A stretch of DNA of 35,093 nucleotides from Chitinivibrionia bacterium (GTDB taxonomy: Bacteria; Fibrobacterota; Chitinivibrionia; Chitinivibrionales; Chitinivibrionaceae), in assembly GCA_009779925.1 (NCBI GenBank), contig WRAZ01000021.1, positions 1 to 35,093 on the forward strand, given 5' to 3'. The position numbers and the translations under genes are program-made. The notes beneath the pieces are model-generated. The model did no database searches, was not told where the DNA came from, and was given only the letters and a program-made list of their open reading frames with translations. Positions 1-8,650 of this stretch are shown piece after piece (positions within the stretch are counted from its first letter, which is position 1; the number at the start of each line of letters is the position of its first letter).

Positions 1-2062
1 CAAGTCGGGCAACGGCAATCTCGGAAACGGTATCAGATAAGTTTACGCCGTATCCCAGAACTATGTCGTTATCGACTGCCCATCTCAACAAATCCCACGA
101 CATTATTGTAAACGCCGTCCATTCGTCAACGGGGGTGCGCGGGTCGCCTGCTTGTCTTTCGTGAAGATTGCCTGTAATTTGCAGAAAATCGCGAAGGTCG
201 GGTATTGTGTCCGAAGTTGTTATGTTTATTACTCTCGGATAAAGCGAGACGGTAAGCGGCGCGGGAGTAATATCGGCGGTTATCAACGGATGGACAAAGC
301 TGTAATTTCTTGCATCTCTGCCTCCAAAATTCACTCTGAAATTTACGTTTTTTTCGCTTCCCGGGTTTATATTTTCAAAATTGGCGGTAATTCCTGTTAT
401 TGATACCTCGTCGTCCGCAAGAACGCCGACAATTACGGGAGTTCCTATTATTTCGGCGGAAGTCCCGCCGTCAAAAACCTTGTTTCTTACGTTTGCGGTT
501 ATGGTAAATTCCTTGGGCGTAATTGTAAAGTTCGCTCTGCCTTCTCTGAGGTTTTGATAGTCGCCGATACCTGTAATTGTAATGCGCCCGACCCCTGCGC
601 CTGCGTTTCTGTTATCTCCGTAGGTAATTGTGTAATCTATATCTCTTCTCAAAGGCTCCAGAGTTTGAGCATTTACCCAATATACCATCGGCTCGGGTCT
701 TATTTGACTGCCTGTATATATGTAAGATTGGCTTGGAATTTCGACATTAAACCCGCCGAATATTCTTTTGAAATTATGAAACGGAAAACTCATATTCTCA
801 AAAATTCCCCAAGTATCATTAAAATCCCAACCCACAAAACTCGCCTGCCTCGTAAGTTGCATAGGGGTTAAAGCCGCAATTCCCGAGGTGTCTGCAAAAG
901 AATCCCGATCGTTTAATCCAAACGCTCTGTTAGTCATTGTAGAATTGTAATAAACAGAAGAGTATTCAGGAACCATACTATTAAAAGCAAAGTTTGTCTG
1001 TCCTATAATTCCTCCAATAGCAACACGATTACCACTAATTCTATTGGATATTGTTCCACTCGCATAACTATTTGTAATGCTGAATAAACTCGTAGGTGTA
1101 CCAGCTGTCAATCCGCCATAAACTACAAGAGGTGAAATGCCACTAGCGACACCTGTAAGAAAAACATTTGCAATGGAATATGAATTACTTATTATTAATC
1201 TTTCAATTGTATTGCCGCTAAGGTCAGCGGTAATACATCCGAGAAGTCCTCCTGCAGAAACCCTATTGCTTATAGAATGCACGTAAATATTTCCATTGAA
1301 ATGTGAATTAATTATACTTATTCTAGCAGACGTAGCAAACGACCCTCCAATTAATCCGCCGATTTTATTAAATGAGATTAAGGACGGTGCCAAGGATTGA
1401 ACAGAAATATTTCCCTGCACCGAGGAATTCGCTATAATACAATGCCTATTAACTCGACCTGCCAATCCACCTATCGAGCTATTCATCGACACTTCGCCAA
1501 TAATACTAATGGAATCAATTATATTTACCGCGACATTTTCGATATTTATACCAGACCAGCCAGTGATGCCTACCAATCCGCCTAATGATATATCGACGTT
1601 TTGGGAATTAATATGCGCTGTTATTTCCTTGACTTCTAAGGTTAGATTTTTAATTGTCCCGCCAGAAGATGATCCAAATAATCCCAATGCGACTCTTTCA
1701 TTGATATCGGTTCTGATTATTGATAAATTAGATATTGAATACCCATCTCCGTCAAATGTACCTTCAAAAGAATGGAACGTATGCTCGCCCCAACGTTCTC
1801 CAATCGGCGTCCAGTTTCGACCGCCCAAATCAATATCAGCACCTAAAAACACGGTTCTTCCTGAGAAATGCACATGATTATTTTCTCTGTTAACCAAATG
1901 CGCAAGCCCCGCCAACTGTTCAGCTGTAGTTATTGTAAGAGGGTCATTCCAACTCCAAGGGCTATACCACGACGTGTCTATTGTTCCGTCCCAAGGTGTT
2001 TGCGCGCAAATCGTCGCCGCAACCGCCAATAATGCAAATAATGCCTTAAAATAACCTTTCAT
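1..2062 (-). CDS. Secreted modular surface protein with GLUG-like repeats (C-terminus cut by window edge)
   Basis: The reading frame runs without an in-frame stop from an ATG at 2062-2060 to the left edge (687 codons), so the true C-terminus lies outside. The start follows a strong AGGAGG six bases upstream. Residues 1-20 form a signal peptide ending in CA before Gln. Residues about 45-360 contain GLUG-like glycine motifs (GGLVG near 160, then GGLAG, GGLIGG, GGLLG and GGIIG) spaced about 35-80 residues apart, typical of beta-helical adhesins. Residues about 440-500 look like an MBG-type Ig module (YTGSQIRPEP). Residues about 520-610 look like a YDG module (KVFDGGTSAEI followed by NYSF). It is probably a surface or secreted adhesin. 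A C-terminal sorting domain like that of its neighbour is expected beyond the edge but not seen. The next gene upstream (2165-3685) is on the same strand, so the two may be co-transcribed. Confidence 0.82.
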   Translation of the reverse strand, partial: MKGYFKALFALLAVAATICAQTPWDGTIDTSWYSPWSWNDPLTITTAEQLAGLAHLVNRENNHVHFSGRTVFLGADIDLGGRNWTPIGERWGEHTFHSFEGTFDGDGYSISNLSIIRTDINERVALGLFGSSSGGTIKNLTLEVKEITAHINSQNVDISLGGLVGITGWSGINIENVAVNIIDSISIIGEVSMNSSIGGLAGRVNRHCIIANSSVQGNISVQSLAPSLISFNKIGGLIGGSFATSARISIINSHFNGNIYVHSISNRVSAGGLLGCITADLSGNTIERLIISNSYSIANVFLTGVASGISPLVVYGGLTAGTPTSLFSITNSYASGTISNRISGNRVAIGGIIGQTNFAFNSMVPEYSSVYYNSTMTNRAFGLNDRDSFADTSGIAALTPMQLTRQASFVGWDFNDTWGIFENMSFPFHNFKRIFGGFNVEIPSQSYIYTGSQIRPEPMVYWVNAQTLEPLRRDIDYTITYGDNRNAGAGVGRITITGIGDYQNLREGRANFTITPKEFTITANVRNKVFDGGTSAEIIGTPVIVGVLADDEVSITGITANFENINPGSEKNVNFRVNFGGRDARNYSFVHPLITADITPAPLTVSLYPRVINITTSDTIPDLRDFLQITGNLHERQAGDPRTPVDEWTAFTIMSWDLLRWAVDNDIVLGYGVNLSDTVSEIAVARL

Positions 2063-2084
2063 AAAAAACCTCCTATTTTTATTT

Positions 2085-2159
2085 TGTAGGGGCGTATTGC
2101 ATACGCCCAAATAATTTGCCGCCGTTTACAGTTTTGGGCGTATGCAATACGCCCCTACA
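2085..2159. repeat. Perfect 27-bp inverted repeat made of two GTAGGGGCG-type palindromes
   Basis: Two 27-base arms (2085-2111 and 2133-2159) are exact reverse complements, separated by 21 bases. Each arm is itself a palindrome: GGGCGTAT, three bases, ATACGCCC. The outside ends read TGTAGGGGCG and CGCCCCTACA. The whole unit fills the gap between two surface-protein genes. It resembles a REP doublet (BIME-like) and could also act as a transcript terminator or stability hairpin. A related single copy lies at 34804-34833. Confidence 0.85.
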
Positions 2160-2164
2160 TTCCG

Positions 2165-3685
2165 TCATCGTTTCACCCCGATTATTGCAGAATATTGATG
2201 TCTGCTTCCGCTTGCTGATACCACTCTGGCGATAACCAAATACGCGCCGCTTGCAACATCTCTTCTGTTTTTATTTTTTAAGTTCCAAATCGTTTTCCAT
2301 TTTTCGCCGACTTGTGCCGCGTTTGAACGAAACACAGTGTTTCCGACCACGTCCAAAATTGTGATTTCTACCTCCGCGCCGTCTTTTTCACAGGGGAGAT
2401 TTACTCTGATTTCTACGTTTTCCGAGACGGGGTTTGGTATTAAAATTTCTCCGCCGCAATCTTCGTCGGGCTCATCGGGCTCGTCGAGGCTTTTTATTGT
2501 AAGCGTTGCCGTTAGCGTAAGTATTGCCTTTATTGTGTATATTCCCGCCTGAATTTGTTCGTTGCCGTCGTATATTAAAGTTATGCCCTGCGGAAGTTCG
2601 CCGTTTATAAATATGCTGTGAGGCAAGCCGTCGAAAAACACGGTTTTATCCGAAAATGTTATTTCGCCGAGATTGTATCTTTCGCAAGGGTCGCAGGGGC
2701 GGCACGGTTGGCAGGGCTCGCAAGGGTCGTCGGGCTCGCAGGGTTCGCAAGGCTTACACGGCTCACAGGGTTTGCATGGCTCGTCGGGTTCTGCGACTAT
2801 TGTAAGTGTTGCGGTCATAGGAGTGGGAATTGTCTGATTAACTCCGTCGTCTAAGGTAAATATTGCGACAATTCCGTATATTCCAGCCTCTATGCGCCCG
2901 TTGCCGAAATACGAGACATTTACGCCTTCGGGGAGCGTTCCTTCTATGAAAATGCTGTGCGAATTGCTGTCGAAATCAACCGTTTTGTCCGAAAAACTTA
3001 TCACGCTCATATCGAGTTCCCATTGGGCGGTAAGAATTTTATCTTGCGTTATCGGCGTTGCAAAATCGAATATTGCGTTTTCGTAAAACCAGTCCGAAAA
3101 ATTGTAGCCGTGCCTTGTCGGATTACTCGGTCTTGTCGCTGTTTCTCCCCAAAGTATTCTCTGAGAAGCAACAGGACTTCCGCCGCCAACGTCGAAACTA
3201 ACTTCATAACCAAGGCATTCCGCTCTTTGCGGGGCAAAGACAAACGACTCAAGATTTAAGCTTTCAAGTCCGACAATGTAGCTCTCATTGTTAACGCAAT
3301 TCATAGAGATATTAAAATATTTTATGTTTGTATTTTCGGATAGGTCTAAACTTCTGAGCTGATTACCCGAAAGACAAAGAAACGTCAAAGCGGTATTGCG
3401 CGACAAATCCAATTCCGCAATATTGTTGCCGCAGACATCAAGGGTTTGCAGTCCTGTAAAATATTCCAAACCGCTTAAACTTGCAATGCCTCTTCCCACA
3501 AGAACTAAAGAACCAACCGTCGCAACATCGGTATCAAAAATCGGCGCGGGCGCAGTTTTTCCTATTATTCCATACACCGCCGTCCTAAAATTATTGCAAG
3601 TAAATCTATTGGTAATATTGACCTGCGCAACCACATTTTGTGCGGCAAGCAAGATAGCAACTGTCAATACGATAAGCGCCCTCAT
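2165..3685 (-). CDS. LRR / InlB-repeat surface protein with Cys-Pro linker and C-terminal sorting-like domain
   Basis: This is a 506-residue exported protein. The signal peptide is residues 1-20 (ends VVA, then Gln). Leucine-rich repeats occupy about 58-150 ([27 protein letters not shown]). An InlB B-type/Listeria-Bacteroides repeat follows at about 160-223 ([17 protein letters not shown], ending TAQWEL). Two similar MBG-like Ig modules sit at about 226-298 and 339-399, both starting with an FSDKTV motif. Between them lies a linker of ten cysteines in PC repeats (300-336). Residues 412-506 form an FlgD/T9SS type A-like C-terminal domain ([11 protein letters not shown] to IIGVKR). The start has GGGGAGG five bases upstream. 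The domain set predicts a secreted, outer-surface protein, perhaps a type IX secretion cargo. The binding target is unknown. A long AG microsatellite lies 88 bases upstream. Confidence 0.88.
   Translation of the reverse strand: MRALIVLTVAILLAAQNVVAQVNITNRFTCNNFRTAVYGIIGKTAPAPIFDTDVATVGSLVLVGRGIASLSGLEYFTGLQTLDVCGNNIAELDLSRNTALTFLCLSGNQLRSLDLSENTNIKYFNISMNCVNNESYIVGLESLNLESFVFAPQRAECLGYEVSFDVGGGSPVASQRILWGETATRPSNPTRHGYNFSDWFYENAIFDFATPITQDKILTAQWELDMSVISFSDKTVDFDSNSHSIFIEGTLPEGVNVSYFGNGRIEAGIYGIVAIFTLDDGVNQTIPTPMTATLTIVAEPDEPCKPCEPCKPCEPCEPDDPCEPCQPCRPCDPCERYNLGEITFSDKTVFFDGLPHSIFINGELPQGITLIYDGNEQIQAGIYTIKAILTLTATLTIKSLDEPDEPDEDCGGEILIPNPVSENVEIRVNLPCEKDGAEVEITILDVVGNTVFRSNAAQVGEKWKTIWNLKNKNRRDVASGAYLVIARVVSASGSRHQYSAIIGVKR
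2678..2785 (-). repeat. Coding tandem repeat for a Pro-Cys linker
   Basis: This stretch encodes residues 301-336 of the LRR protein. The coding DNA repeats in units of about nine bases that read Pro-Cys plus one variable residue (Glu, Lys, Gln, Arg or Asp). It contributes ten cysteines: 304, 307, 310, 313, 316, 322, 325, 328, 331 and 334. Near-identical short units make the copy number likely to vary between strains. Confidence 0.8.
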
Positions 3686-3719
3686 AAAAACCTCCCCGCT
3701 AATTTACCATAGCTTGGCT

Positions 3720-3742
3720 TATATATACCGAAGGTATATATA
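3720..3742. promoter_or_regulatory. Perfect 10-bp hairpin / candidate promoter region of the LRR surface gene
   Basis: TATATATACC (3720-3729) and GGTATATATA (3733-3742) are perfect complements around a three-base loop, 35 bases upstream of the LRR gene start. On the minus strand one arm reads CGGTATATATAAG, close to the GTATWTT element seen before other genes here. It may be the -10 region, an operator, or a leader hairpin; the sequence cannot separate these. Confidence 0.4.
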
Positions 3743-3770
3743 GAGTTTTTGGTTGAGCTAACGTGGGTAC

Positions 3771-3997
<227 letters not shown>

Positions 3998-4549
3998 TCA
4001 AAAAACGTTGTTTTTCTTTTCTTTTTTCCCGCTTAATATTGCGTCCAAAATAAATAAACCAAGCCCTACATTTACAAAAATATCGGCAAAATTAAATATG
4101 GGCCAAGGGTCAAAAGGAATAGGTCCTAAGCGAAATCCCAAATTCACCATAAAGAAGTCCACAACGCCGCCATCGGGACGAATTATTCTATCTATTCCGT
4201 TGCCGATTGCCCCTGCGCTTATAAAAATTAACGCCCAAAAGAGCAGTTTTTGCTTTGCGGCGTCTAATTTGAGCATAAAAAGCGCCATAATAAACAAGGC
4301 AAAAAGCGTAAACACTAAAAAGAAATGCGCGTTTGTAATAAAAGGAATAAACGCCGACGGGTTAAAGCCGAAAAGCGCGCCCGTGTTATAAATAAGGAAA
4401 AGCCCGAAAACATCGCCGAAAATCGGGATTATCTGCCCTGTTTCCATAGTAGAAACGATTATTTGCTTGGATACAAAGTCAAACGTCGCAAAAAGAATAA
4501 CGAAAACAGCAAAGAAAATCATCTTGCGAATTCTGCTTTTTTCTTTCAT
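3998..4549 (-). CDS. lspA: Lipoprotein signal peptidase (signal peptidase II)
   Basis: LspA is an inner-membrane aspartic protease that cuts the signal peptide of diacylglyceryl-prolipoproteins. This 183-residue protein has the usual family length and four hydrophobic segments (about 10-30, 67-93, 102-118 and 155-173). Conserved motifs are all present: DFVSKQ near 24, NTGALFGF at 55-62, GNGIDR at 116-121, VVDFF with Asp131, and FNFADIFVNVG with Asp156. Asp131 and Asp156 match the family's catalytic pair. The C-terminus is Lys-rich and cytoplasmic. It stands alone, divergent from a BRO-like gene. Two predicted lipoproteins in this window (16298-17857 and 25189-26112) are obvious types of substrate. 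Confidence 0.96.
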   Translation of the reverse strand: MKEKSRIRKMIFFAVFVILFATFDFVSKQIIVSTMETGQIIPIFGDVFGLFLIYNTGALFGFNPSAFIPFITNAHFFLVFTLFALFIMALFMLKLDAAKQKLLFWALIFISAGAIGNGIDRIIRPDGGVVDFFMVNLGFRLGPIPFDPWPIFNFADIFVNVGLGLFILDAILSGKKEKKNNVF

Positions 4550-4592
4550 TTTCGTAATGTCTCCTTTGCTTTTCAGTGGTTAATTTCAGGGG

Positions 4593-4604
4593 TAAAATAC
4601 TATT
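4593..4604 (-). promoter_or_regulatory. Candidate -10 promoter element for lspA
   Basis: On the minus strand this reads AATAGTATTTTA, 44 bases before the lspA ATG. The same TAGTATTTTA string lies before fliO (9254-9266), and close variants lie before five other genes. No clear -35 box was found. Confidence 0.4.
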
Positions 4605-4710
4605 TGTTTCGCGGACAGGTGGCGGTTTAGTGAATTTTTTGTGATTTTTAGTCGTATTTTATTTTCTCTCTTTAAGAATAACAGACAATATATTATCCGA
4701 ACAGTGTTTT

Positions 4711-4733
4711 AATCACTGATTTAATCAGTGATT
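4711..4733. promoter_or_regulatory. Perfect 10-bp palindrome upstream of the BRO/DinD-like gene
   Basis: AATCACTGAT (4711-4720) and ATCAGTGATT (4724-4733) are exact reverse complements around a three-base centre. It sits in the 306-base gap between divergent lspA and the BRO-like gene, 122 bases before the latter's start. The tight spacing and lack of a T run favour a dimeric repressor operator over a terminator. A GTATTTTAT promoter-like string lies at 4654-4662. The rest of the gap shows nothing else. Confidence 0.5.
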
Positions 4734-4855
4734 GAATTTTAGCGCAAACGTAAAATTACAGGTCTCCTGACAAATTAAATAAAACACAAGTCATCCCTTG
4801 CAATATCTAAATGGAAAAACGTATTTTCATTCGCTTAAACAAGGAGAATAGTTTA

Positions 4856-5707
4856 ATGGACAAAAAAAGCATAGCAACATTTGGTGAAAAAGAAGTCCGC
4901 AGAAACTGGGACAAAGAAAACGAAAAATGGTGGTTTTCGGTTGTAGATATTGTGGGTGTTTTAACAGAACAAGCAACACACGACGGAGCACGTAAGTACT
5001 GGAGCGTTATGAAAACGCGTCTAAAACAAGAGGGCGCTGAACCGACTACAATTTGTAGTCAGTTGAAAATGGTGGCGTATGACGGAAAATTGCGCGATAC
5101 CGACGTCGCCGACACAGAGCAAATTTTACGCATAATACAATCAATTCCGAGCAAAAAAGCCGAACCGTTCAAGCAGTGGCTTGCCAAAGTCGGTAATGAG
5201 AGAATTGACGAAATGTTTGACCCTGAATTAGTAATAAATCGAGTTGTAGAACATTACCGCCGCTTAGGTTTCAGCGACAGTAAGATAATGCAGCGAATTA
5301 AAACTATTGAAGTGCGAAATACACTTACTAACGAATGGAAAGACGCAGGTGTCCAAAACAACGAATATGGGATATTGACCGACTTAATGTATAAAACTTG
5401 GAGCGGAAAATCGGCAAAAGAGTATAAAGAACACAAGGGTTTGAAAAAAGAAAGCCTACGCGACAATATGACAAATACCGAACTGGCTCTTAATATGCTC
5501 GCCGAAACAGTGGCAACCGACTTAACAAAAGAAAGAAAACCCAAAAATATAAACGGTGCAAAAGTAGCGGCAAAAGACGGCGCAAGCGTAGCAAAAAACG
5601 CAAGGCAAAACATAGAGAACCTAACTGGAAAATCCGTAATAAGCCCGCTAAATGCAAAAGATATGCGTTTAATCGAAGAAGCGGAAGAAACAGAACTGTT
5701 GGAATAA
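4856..5707 (+). CDS. BRO-N domain / DinD-like protein
   Basis: The N-terminal part (about 1-100) matches the BRO-N/phage antirepressor pattern: WWFSVVDIVGVL, YWSVMKTRLK, DTDVADTEQILRIIQSIPS, AEPFKQWLAKVGNERIDE. The C-terminal part (about 185-270) resembles the tail of E. coli DinD, with HKGLKKESLRDNMTNTELAL and a later NARQNIENLTGK. Family members bind DNA or act as antirepressors; DinD is SOS-induced and inhibits RecA. The exact role here is unknown. I chose the ATG at 4856 because AAGGAG lies nine bases upstream; an upstream in-frame ATG at 4811 has no such site. No integrase or other phage gene is nearby, so this is a solitary gene, perhaps a remnant of mobile DNA. It converges on flhB, 23 bases away. 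Confidence 0.8.
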   Translation: MDKKSIATFGEKEVRRNWDKENEKWWFSVVDIVGVLTEQATHDGARKYWSVMKTRLKQEGAEPTTICSQLKMVAYDGKLRDTDVADTEQILRIIQSIPSKKAEPFKQWLAKVGNERIDEMFDPELVINRVVEHYRRLGFSDSKIMQRIKTIEVRNTLTNEWKDAGVQNNEYGILTDLMYKTWSGKSAKEYKEHKGLKKESLRDNMTNTELALNMLAETVATDLTKERKPKNINGAKVAAKDGASVAKNARQNIENLTGKSVISPLNAKDMRLIEEAEETELLE

Positions 5708-5730
5708 AAACGACATATTTATTTCATAAA

Positions 5731-6810
5731 TTACATAGTTTTTCCCTGAAGTTTGTACACGTAGGCGATAATTTCGGCGACGGCGGCGAAGAACTCCTGC
5801 GGCACCATATCGCCGACCTCGACTTTATCGTACATCGCCCTTGCTAACGGAACGTCTTCGTAAAGCGGAACGTTGTGTTCTTTTGCTAATTCTCGGATTT
5901 TAAGCGCGATTTGGTCGGCGCCTTTTGCTACTATAAGGGGGGCGTCCATCGTTTCCTGTTCGTATTGAATTGCAATGGATAGGTGGGTCGGGTTGGTGAC
6001 AACAACTGTTGCTTTAGGGACGTTTTCCATCATTCGCCTGCGGGACGCTTCGCGCTGTAATTGACGTATTCTGCTCTTAATTTGCGGGTCTCCGTCCGAC
6101 TGCTTATGCTCGTCTTTAATTTGTTGTTTGGTCATTTTCAGCTTTTTGTAATGTTCATAGCGCTGATAACCGTAATCCACAACGGCAATAACTATAAGCG
6201 TTATAATTATGGTTATCGCAACGTCAAAAAGCAAAAGCAACATATATACAACTATGCTGCCTGTCGTTTCGTGCAGTGCGCCCATAATTTCTTCTAAACG
6301 CCCTCTTATTATTATATAGGAAACAGTGCCGATTATTATAAGTTTCAGGACGTTTTTGGCGGTGTCAAAAATCTTTTTAGGAGAAATTAAATTCTTTAAC
6401 CCGCTGATTGGATTTATTTTTGAAAGTTTGGGCTTAAGCGGTTTAAGCGTAAAAAGAAAGCCCACCTGAACAAGATTGCCGATTATCCCCCAAAACGCAA
6501 TAAAAAGCGCAAGAGGCAATATAATTCCCAAAGCAATGCGAAGCATAGTTGTAAATATTTGCTGATATTTCGCAAAAGTTATGTCTCGAAAAATGTCGGG
6601 CGAAAGATTGGCAAACGCTAAATCCACAGCCATTAAAATGTCGCGATAAATATACGGAAACGCAAAACGCAGAAAAACTACACCCGCAAGAAGCACAAAA
6701 ATAGTACTTACCTCAGGACTTTTACAGACATTCCCTTCTTCTCGCGCTTCTTGCCTTCGTTTTTCGGTAGGGGCTTCCGTTTTACTGTCTTGGTCATCTT
6801 GTTCAGGCAT
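5731..6810 (-). CDS. flhB: Flagellar export switch protein FlhB
   Basis: FlhB is an inner-membrane part of the flagellar type III export gate and switches export from rod/hook to filament substrates. At 359 residues it has the family length. The N-terminus is the typical charged KTEAPTEKRRQEAREEGNV region. Four membrane segments follow (about 34-50, 90-115, 155-168 and 185-212). The cytoplasmic domain starts near 215 and carries the self-cleavage motif NPTH at 273-276. Its start shares one base with the fliR stop, so the two are probably translationally coupled. It is the last gene of the block. flhA, often the next gene, is not here. Confidence 0.97.
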   Translation of the reverse strand: MPEQDDQDSKTEAPTEKRRQEAREEGNVCKSPEVSTIFVLLAGVVFLRFAFPYIYRDILMAVDLAFANLSPDIFRDITFAKYQQIFTTMLRIALGIILPLALFIAFWGIIGNLVQVGFLFTLKPLKPKLSKINPISGLKNLISPKKIFDTAKNVLKLIIIGTVSYIIIRGRLEEIMGALHETTGSIVVYMLLLLFDVAITIIITLIVIAVVDYGYQRYEHYKKLKMTKQQIKDEHKQSDGDPQIKSRIRQLQREASRRRMMENVPKATVVVTNPTHLSIAIQYEQETMDAPLIVAKGADQIALKIRELAKEHNVPLYEDVPLARAMYDKVEVGDMVPQEFFAAVAEIIAYVYKLQGKTM

Positions 6811-7601
6811 TAACTACCAGCCATTCTCAAAAGAAGCGTCCATATATCCTGATACATACGCCTGACTACTCCGCCGAAAAAATTCAGCATAGCAGGCAGC
6901 GATACCATCATTAAAAATAATCCAATCCCGATTTTTAACGGCATTCCCACGATAAATACGTTCATTTGCGGCATTGTTTTAGCTATAATTCCAAGCGCAA
7001 AAGTGGTAACTATCATAACAATCATAATTGGAGCCGAAAGTGCAAGCGCCACTTCCATAGTACTGCGCACAAAATACAAAACCATAGGAACAATTAAGGT
7101 AGTTTCGAGAATTACGCCGCCGGGTGGCATTGTTGCAAAGCATTTGTTTACGGCAAGAAGCAAAAAATAGTGTCCGTTGAGCATTAAAAACGCTATGGCA
7201 AAGATTACCACGTAAAAATATCCCGTTGCGGAAGTCATTTCACCTTCGTTCATAGGGTCGGGCATTTGTACCATAGCAAAACCCATCTGCATATCTATCA
7301 GCTCGCCGGCAACACCCACTGCCGTAAATATAAATCTCGTTAAAAAACCGATAACCGCGCCAATTCCCGCCTCTTTGAACATAAGAAATAAAAGCCCGAA
7401 AATGTTTTCGATTTGCGGGTCAACAAAATTCGGCTTAAGCATCGGAAAAAGCAAAAGAGAAAAGAAAAACGAAAGTCCCACCCTATAATGAACAGGCACA
7501 TTCGATTGACCGAAAATCGGAAAAAGTATGAAAAGCGCGGTCATTCTTGCAAAAATCAGACCGAAAAGCTGAACATCGGCGACAAGCGGCAGCGCTTCCA
7601 C
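6810..7601 (-). CDS. fliR: Flagellar export gate protein FliR
   Basis: FliR (263 residues, normal length) forms the FliP5Q4R1 export channel core with FliP and FliQ in the basal body. It is almost entirely hydrophobic, with about six membrane segments. Family features include FARMTALFILFPIFGQSNVP at the N-terminus, LIDMQMGFAMVQMPDP in the middle, and the FALGIIAKTMPQMNVFIVGMP region. It lies four bases after fliQ and overlaps flhB by one base, consistent with one transcript. Confidence 0.96.
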   Translation of the reverse strand: MEALPLVADVQLFGLIFARMTALFILFPIFGQSNVPVHYRVGLSFFFSLLLFPMLKPNFVDPQIENIFGLLFLMFKEAGIGAVIGFLTRFIFTAVGVAGELIDMQMGFAMVQMPDPMNEGEMTSATGYFYVVIFAIAFLMLNGHYFLLLAVNKCFATMPPGGVILETTLIVPMVLYFVRSTMEVALALSAPIMIVMIVTTFALGIIAKTMPQMNVFIVGMPLKIGIGLFLMMVSLPAMLNFFGGVVRRMYQDIWTLLLRMAGS

Positions 7602-7605
7602 CCCT

Positions 7606-7875
7606 TTACCTCATAAGCGTAGTAAATAAATTTAACAGATTTATGCTATAAGTTATGAGCTGTGTAGCCATCCAAGGAAGAAGAAGTATCACAAGTCCGA
7701 ATATGGAGGCGATTTTCGGAATAAAAGTAAGCGTCATTTCGTTGATTTGCGTTGTCGCCTGAAAAACGCCGACCGCAAGCCCGACAACAAGCCCCGCAAG
7801 CAAAAGCGGTCCGGAAAGCATCAGTATCAAAAGCAAGGTCTGATACCCTAAATCGAGAACAAGCGCGGTATTCAT
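7606..7875 (-). CDS. fliQ: Flagellar export gate protein FliQ
   Basis: This is an 89-residue protein with two membrane hairpin helices, the standard FliQ size and layout. Recognisable features are the GPLLLAGLVVGLAVGVFQATTQINE stretch (about 22-46) and the following TLTFIPKI. It belongs to the FliPQR channel. It lies 37 bases after fliP and four before fliR. A GGGAG site precedes the ATG by about ten bases. Confidence 0.96.
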   Translation of the reverse strand: MNTALVLDLGYQTLLLILMLSGPLLLAGLVVGLAVGVFQATTQINEMTLTFIPKIASIFGLVILLLPWMATQLITYSINLLNLFTTLMR

Positions 7876-7912
7876 AACTTAATTTCTCCCATAATATAAT
7901 CCCTTTCAAGCC

Positions 7913-8650
7913 TCAGAGAAACGAGCCGACAAGCTGTCTTACGATGAGGTTCCAGCCGTCTATCAAGACGAACAAAATTACTTTAAACGGCAACGAAATT
8001 ACCGTCGGCGGAAGCATCATCATACCCATAGAAAGCAGCACGCTCGCCACCACCATATCCACCACCAAAAACGGCAGGTAAATTATAAAGCCGAATATAA
8101 ACGCCGTTTTCAGTTCGCTTATCATAAATGCGGGAATTAACACGTCGAAGCCGATGTCCATAGCCGTTGCGGGCGCGGGTCTGCCTGCCACTCGCAAAAA
8201 CAGAGCAACGTCGTTTTCGTAAACCTGACGAAGCATAAATCTTTTAATCGGGTCGCCTGCCACCTCCAAACCTTCCTGCCACGTGATTTGCTCCGCCAAA
8301 TAGGGCTGTAATGCGTTATCGTTTATTTGCGTGAAAACAGGCGACATTATGTAAAAAGTCAAAAAGAGCGCCAAACCCACCAAAACTTGGTCGGGAGGCG
8401 TAGTCTGCAAACCTATGGCGCGGCGAATAAACGAAAACACTATTATTATGCGCACAAACGAGGTCATCATAACAAGTATCGACGGCGCAAGAGCCAAAAT
8501 AGACACCAAAAACACCACTTGAAGCGCGGTCGCCACTTCTTGCGGACTTTGCGCTTCGCCCATAGAAATATTCAGCGACGGCATAACCTGCGCCGAGGCA
8601 AATCCCACCAAAAGAAGTATAAAGGGAATTATTTTTTTTATATTTTTCAT
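7913..8650 (-). CDS. fliP: Flagellar export gate protein FliP
   Basis: FliP is the main subunit of the flagellar type III export channel. This 245-residue protein has a cleavable signal peptide (ends ASA, then Gln, about residue 21), as FliP usually does. Family signatures are MTSFVRIIIVFSFIRRAIG, QTTPPDQVLVGLALFLTF, the periplasmic segment ending in RPAPATAMDIGF, and the C-terminal LPPTVISLPFKVILFVLIDGW. The start overlaps the fliO stop by four bases (ATGA), indicating coupled translation. Confidence 0.98.
   Translation of the reverse strand: MKNIKKIIPFILLLVGFASAQVMPSLNISMGEAQSPQEVATALQVVFLVSILALAPSILVMMTSFVRIIIVFSFIRRAIGLQTTPPDQVLVGLALFLTFYIMSPVFTQINDNALQPYLAEQITWQEGLEVAGDPIKRFMLRQVYENDVALFLRVAGRPAPATAMDIGFDVLIPAFMISELKTAFIFGFIIYLPFLVVDMVVASVLLSMGMMMLPPTVISLPFKVILFVLIDGWNLIVRQLVGSFL

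Noticed and set aside
152-1877. Several plus-strand open frames within 152-1877.
   Set aside because: They lie opposite the continuous minus-strand reading frame of the GLUG-like protein, have no ribosome sites and give low-complexity or basic proteins without motifs.
4811-4855. A longer N-terminus (15 extra residues) for the BRO/DinD-like protein.
   Set aside because: The upstream ATG has no ribosome site, whereas AAGGAG stands nine bases before the ATG at 4856.
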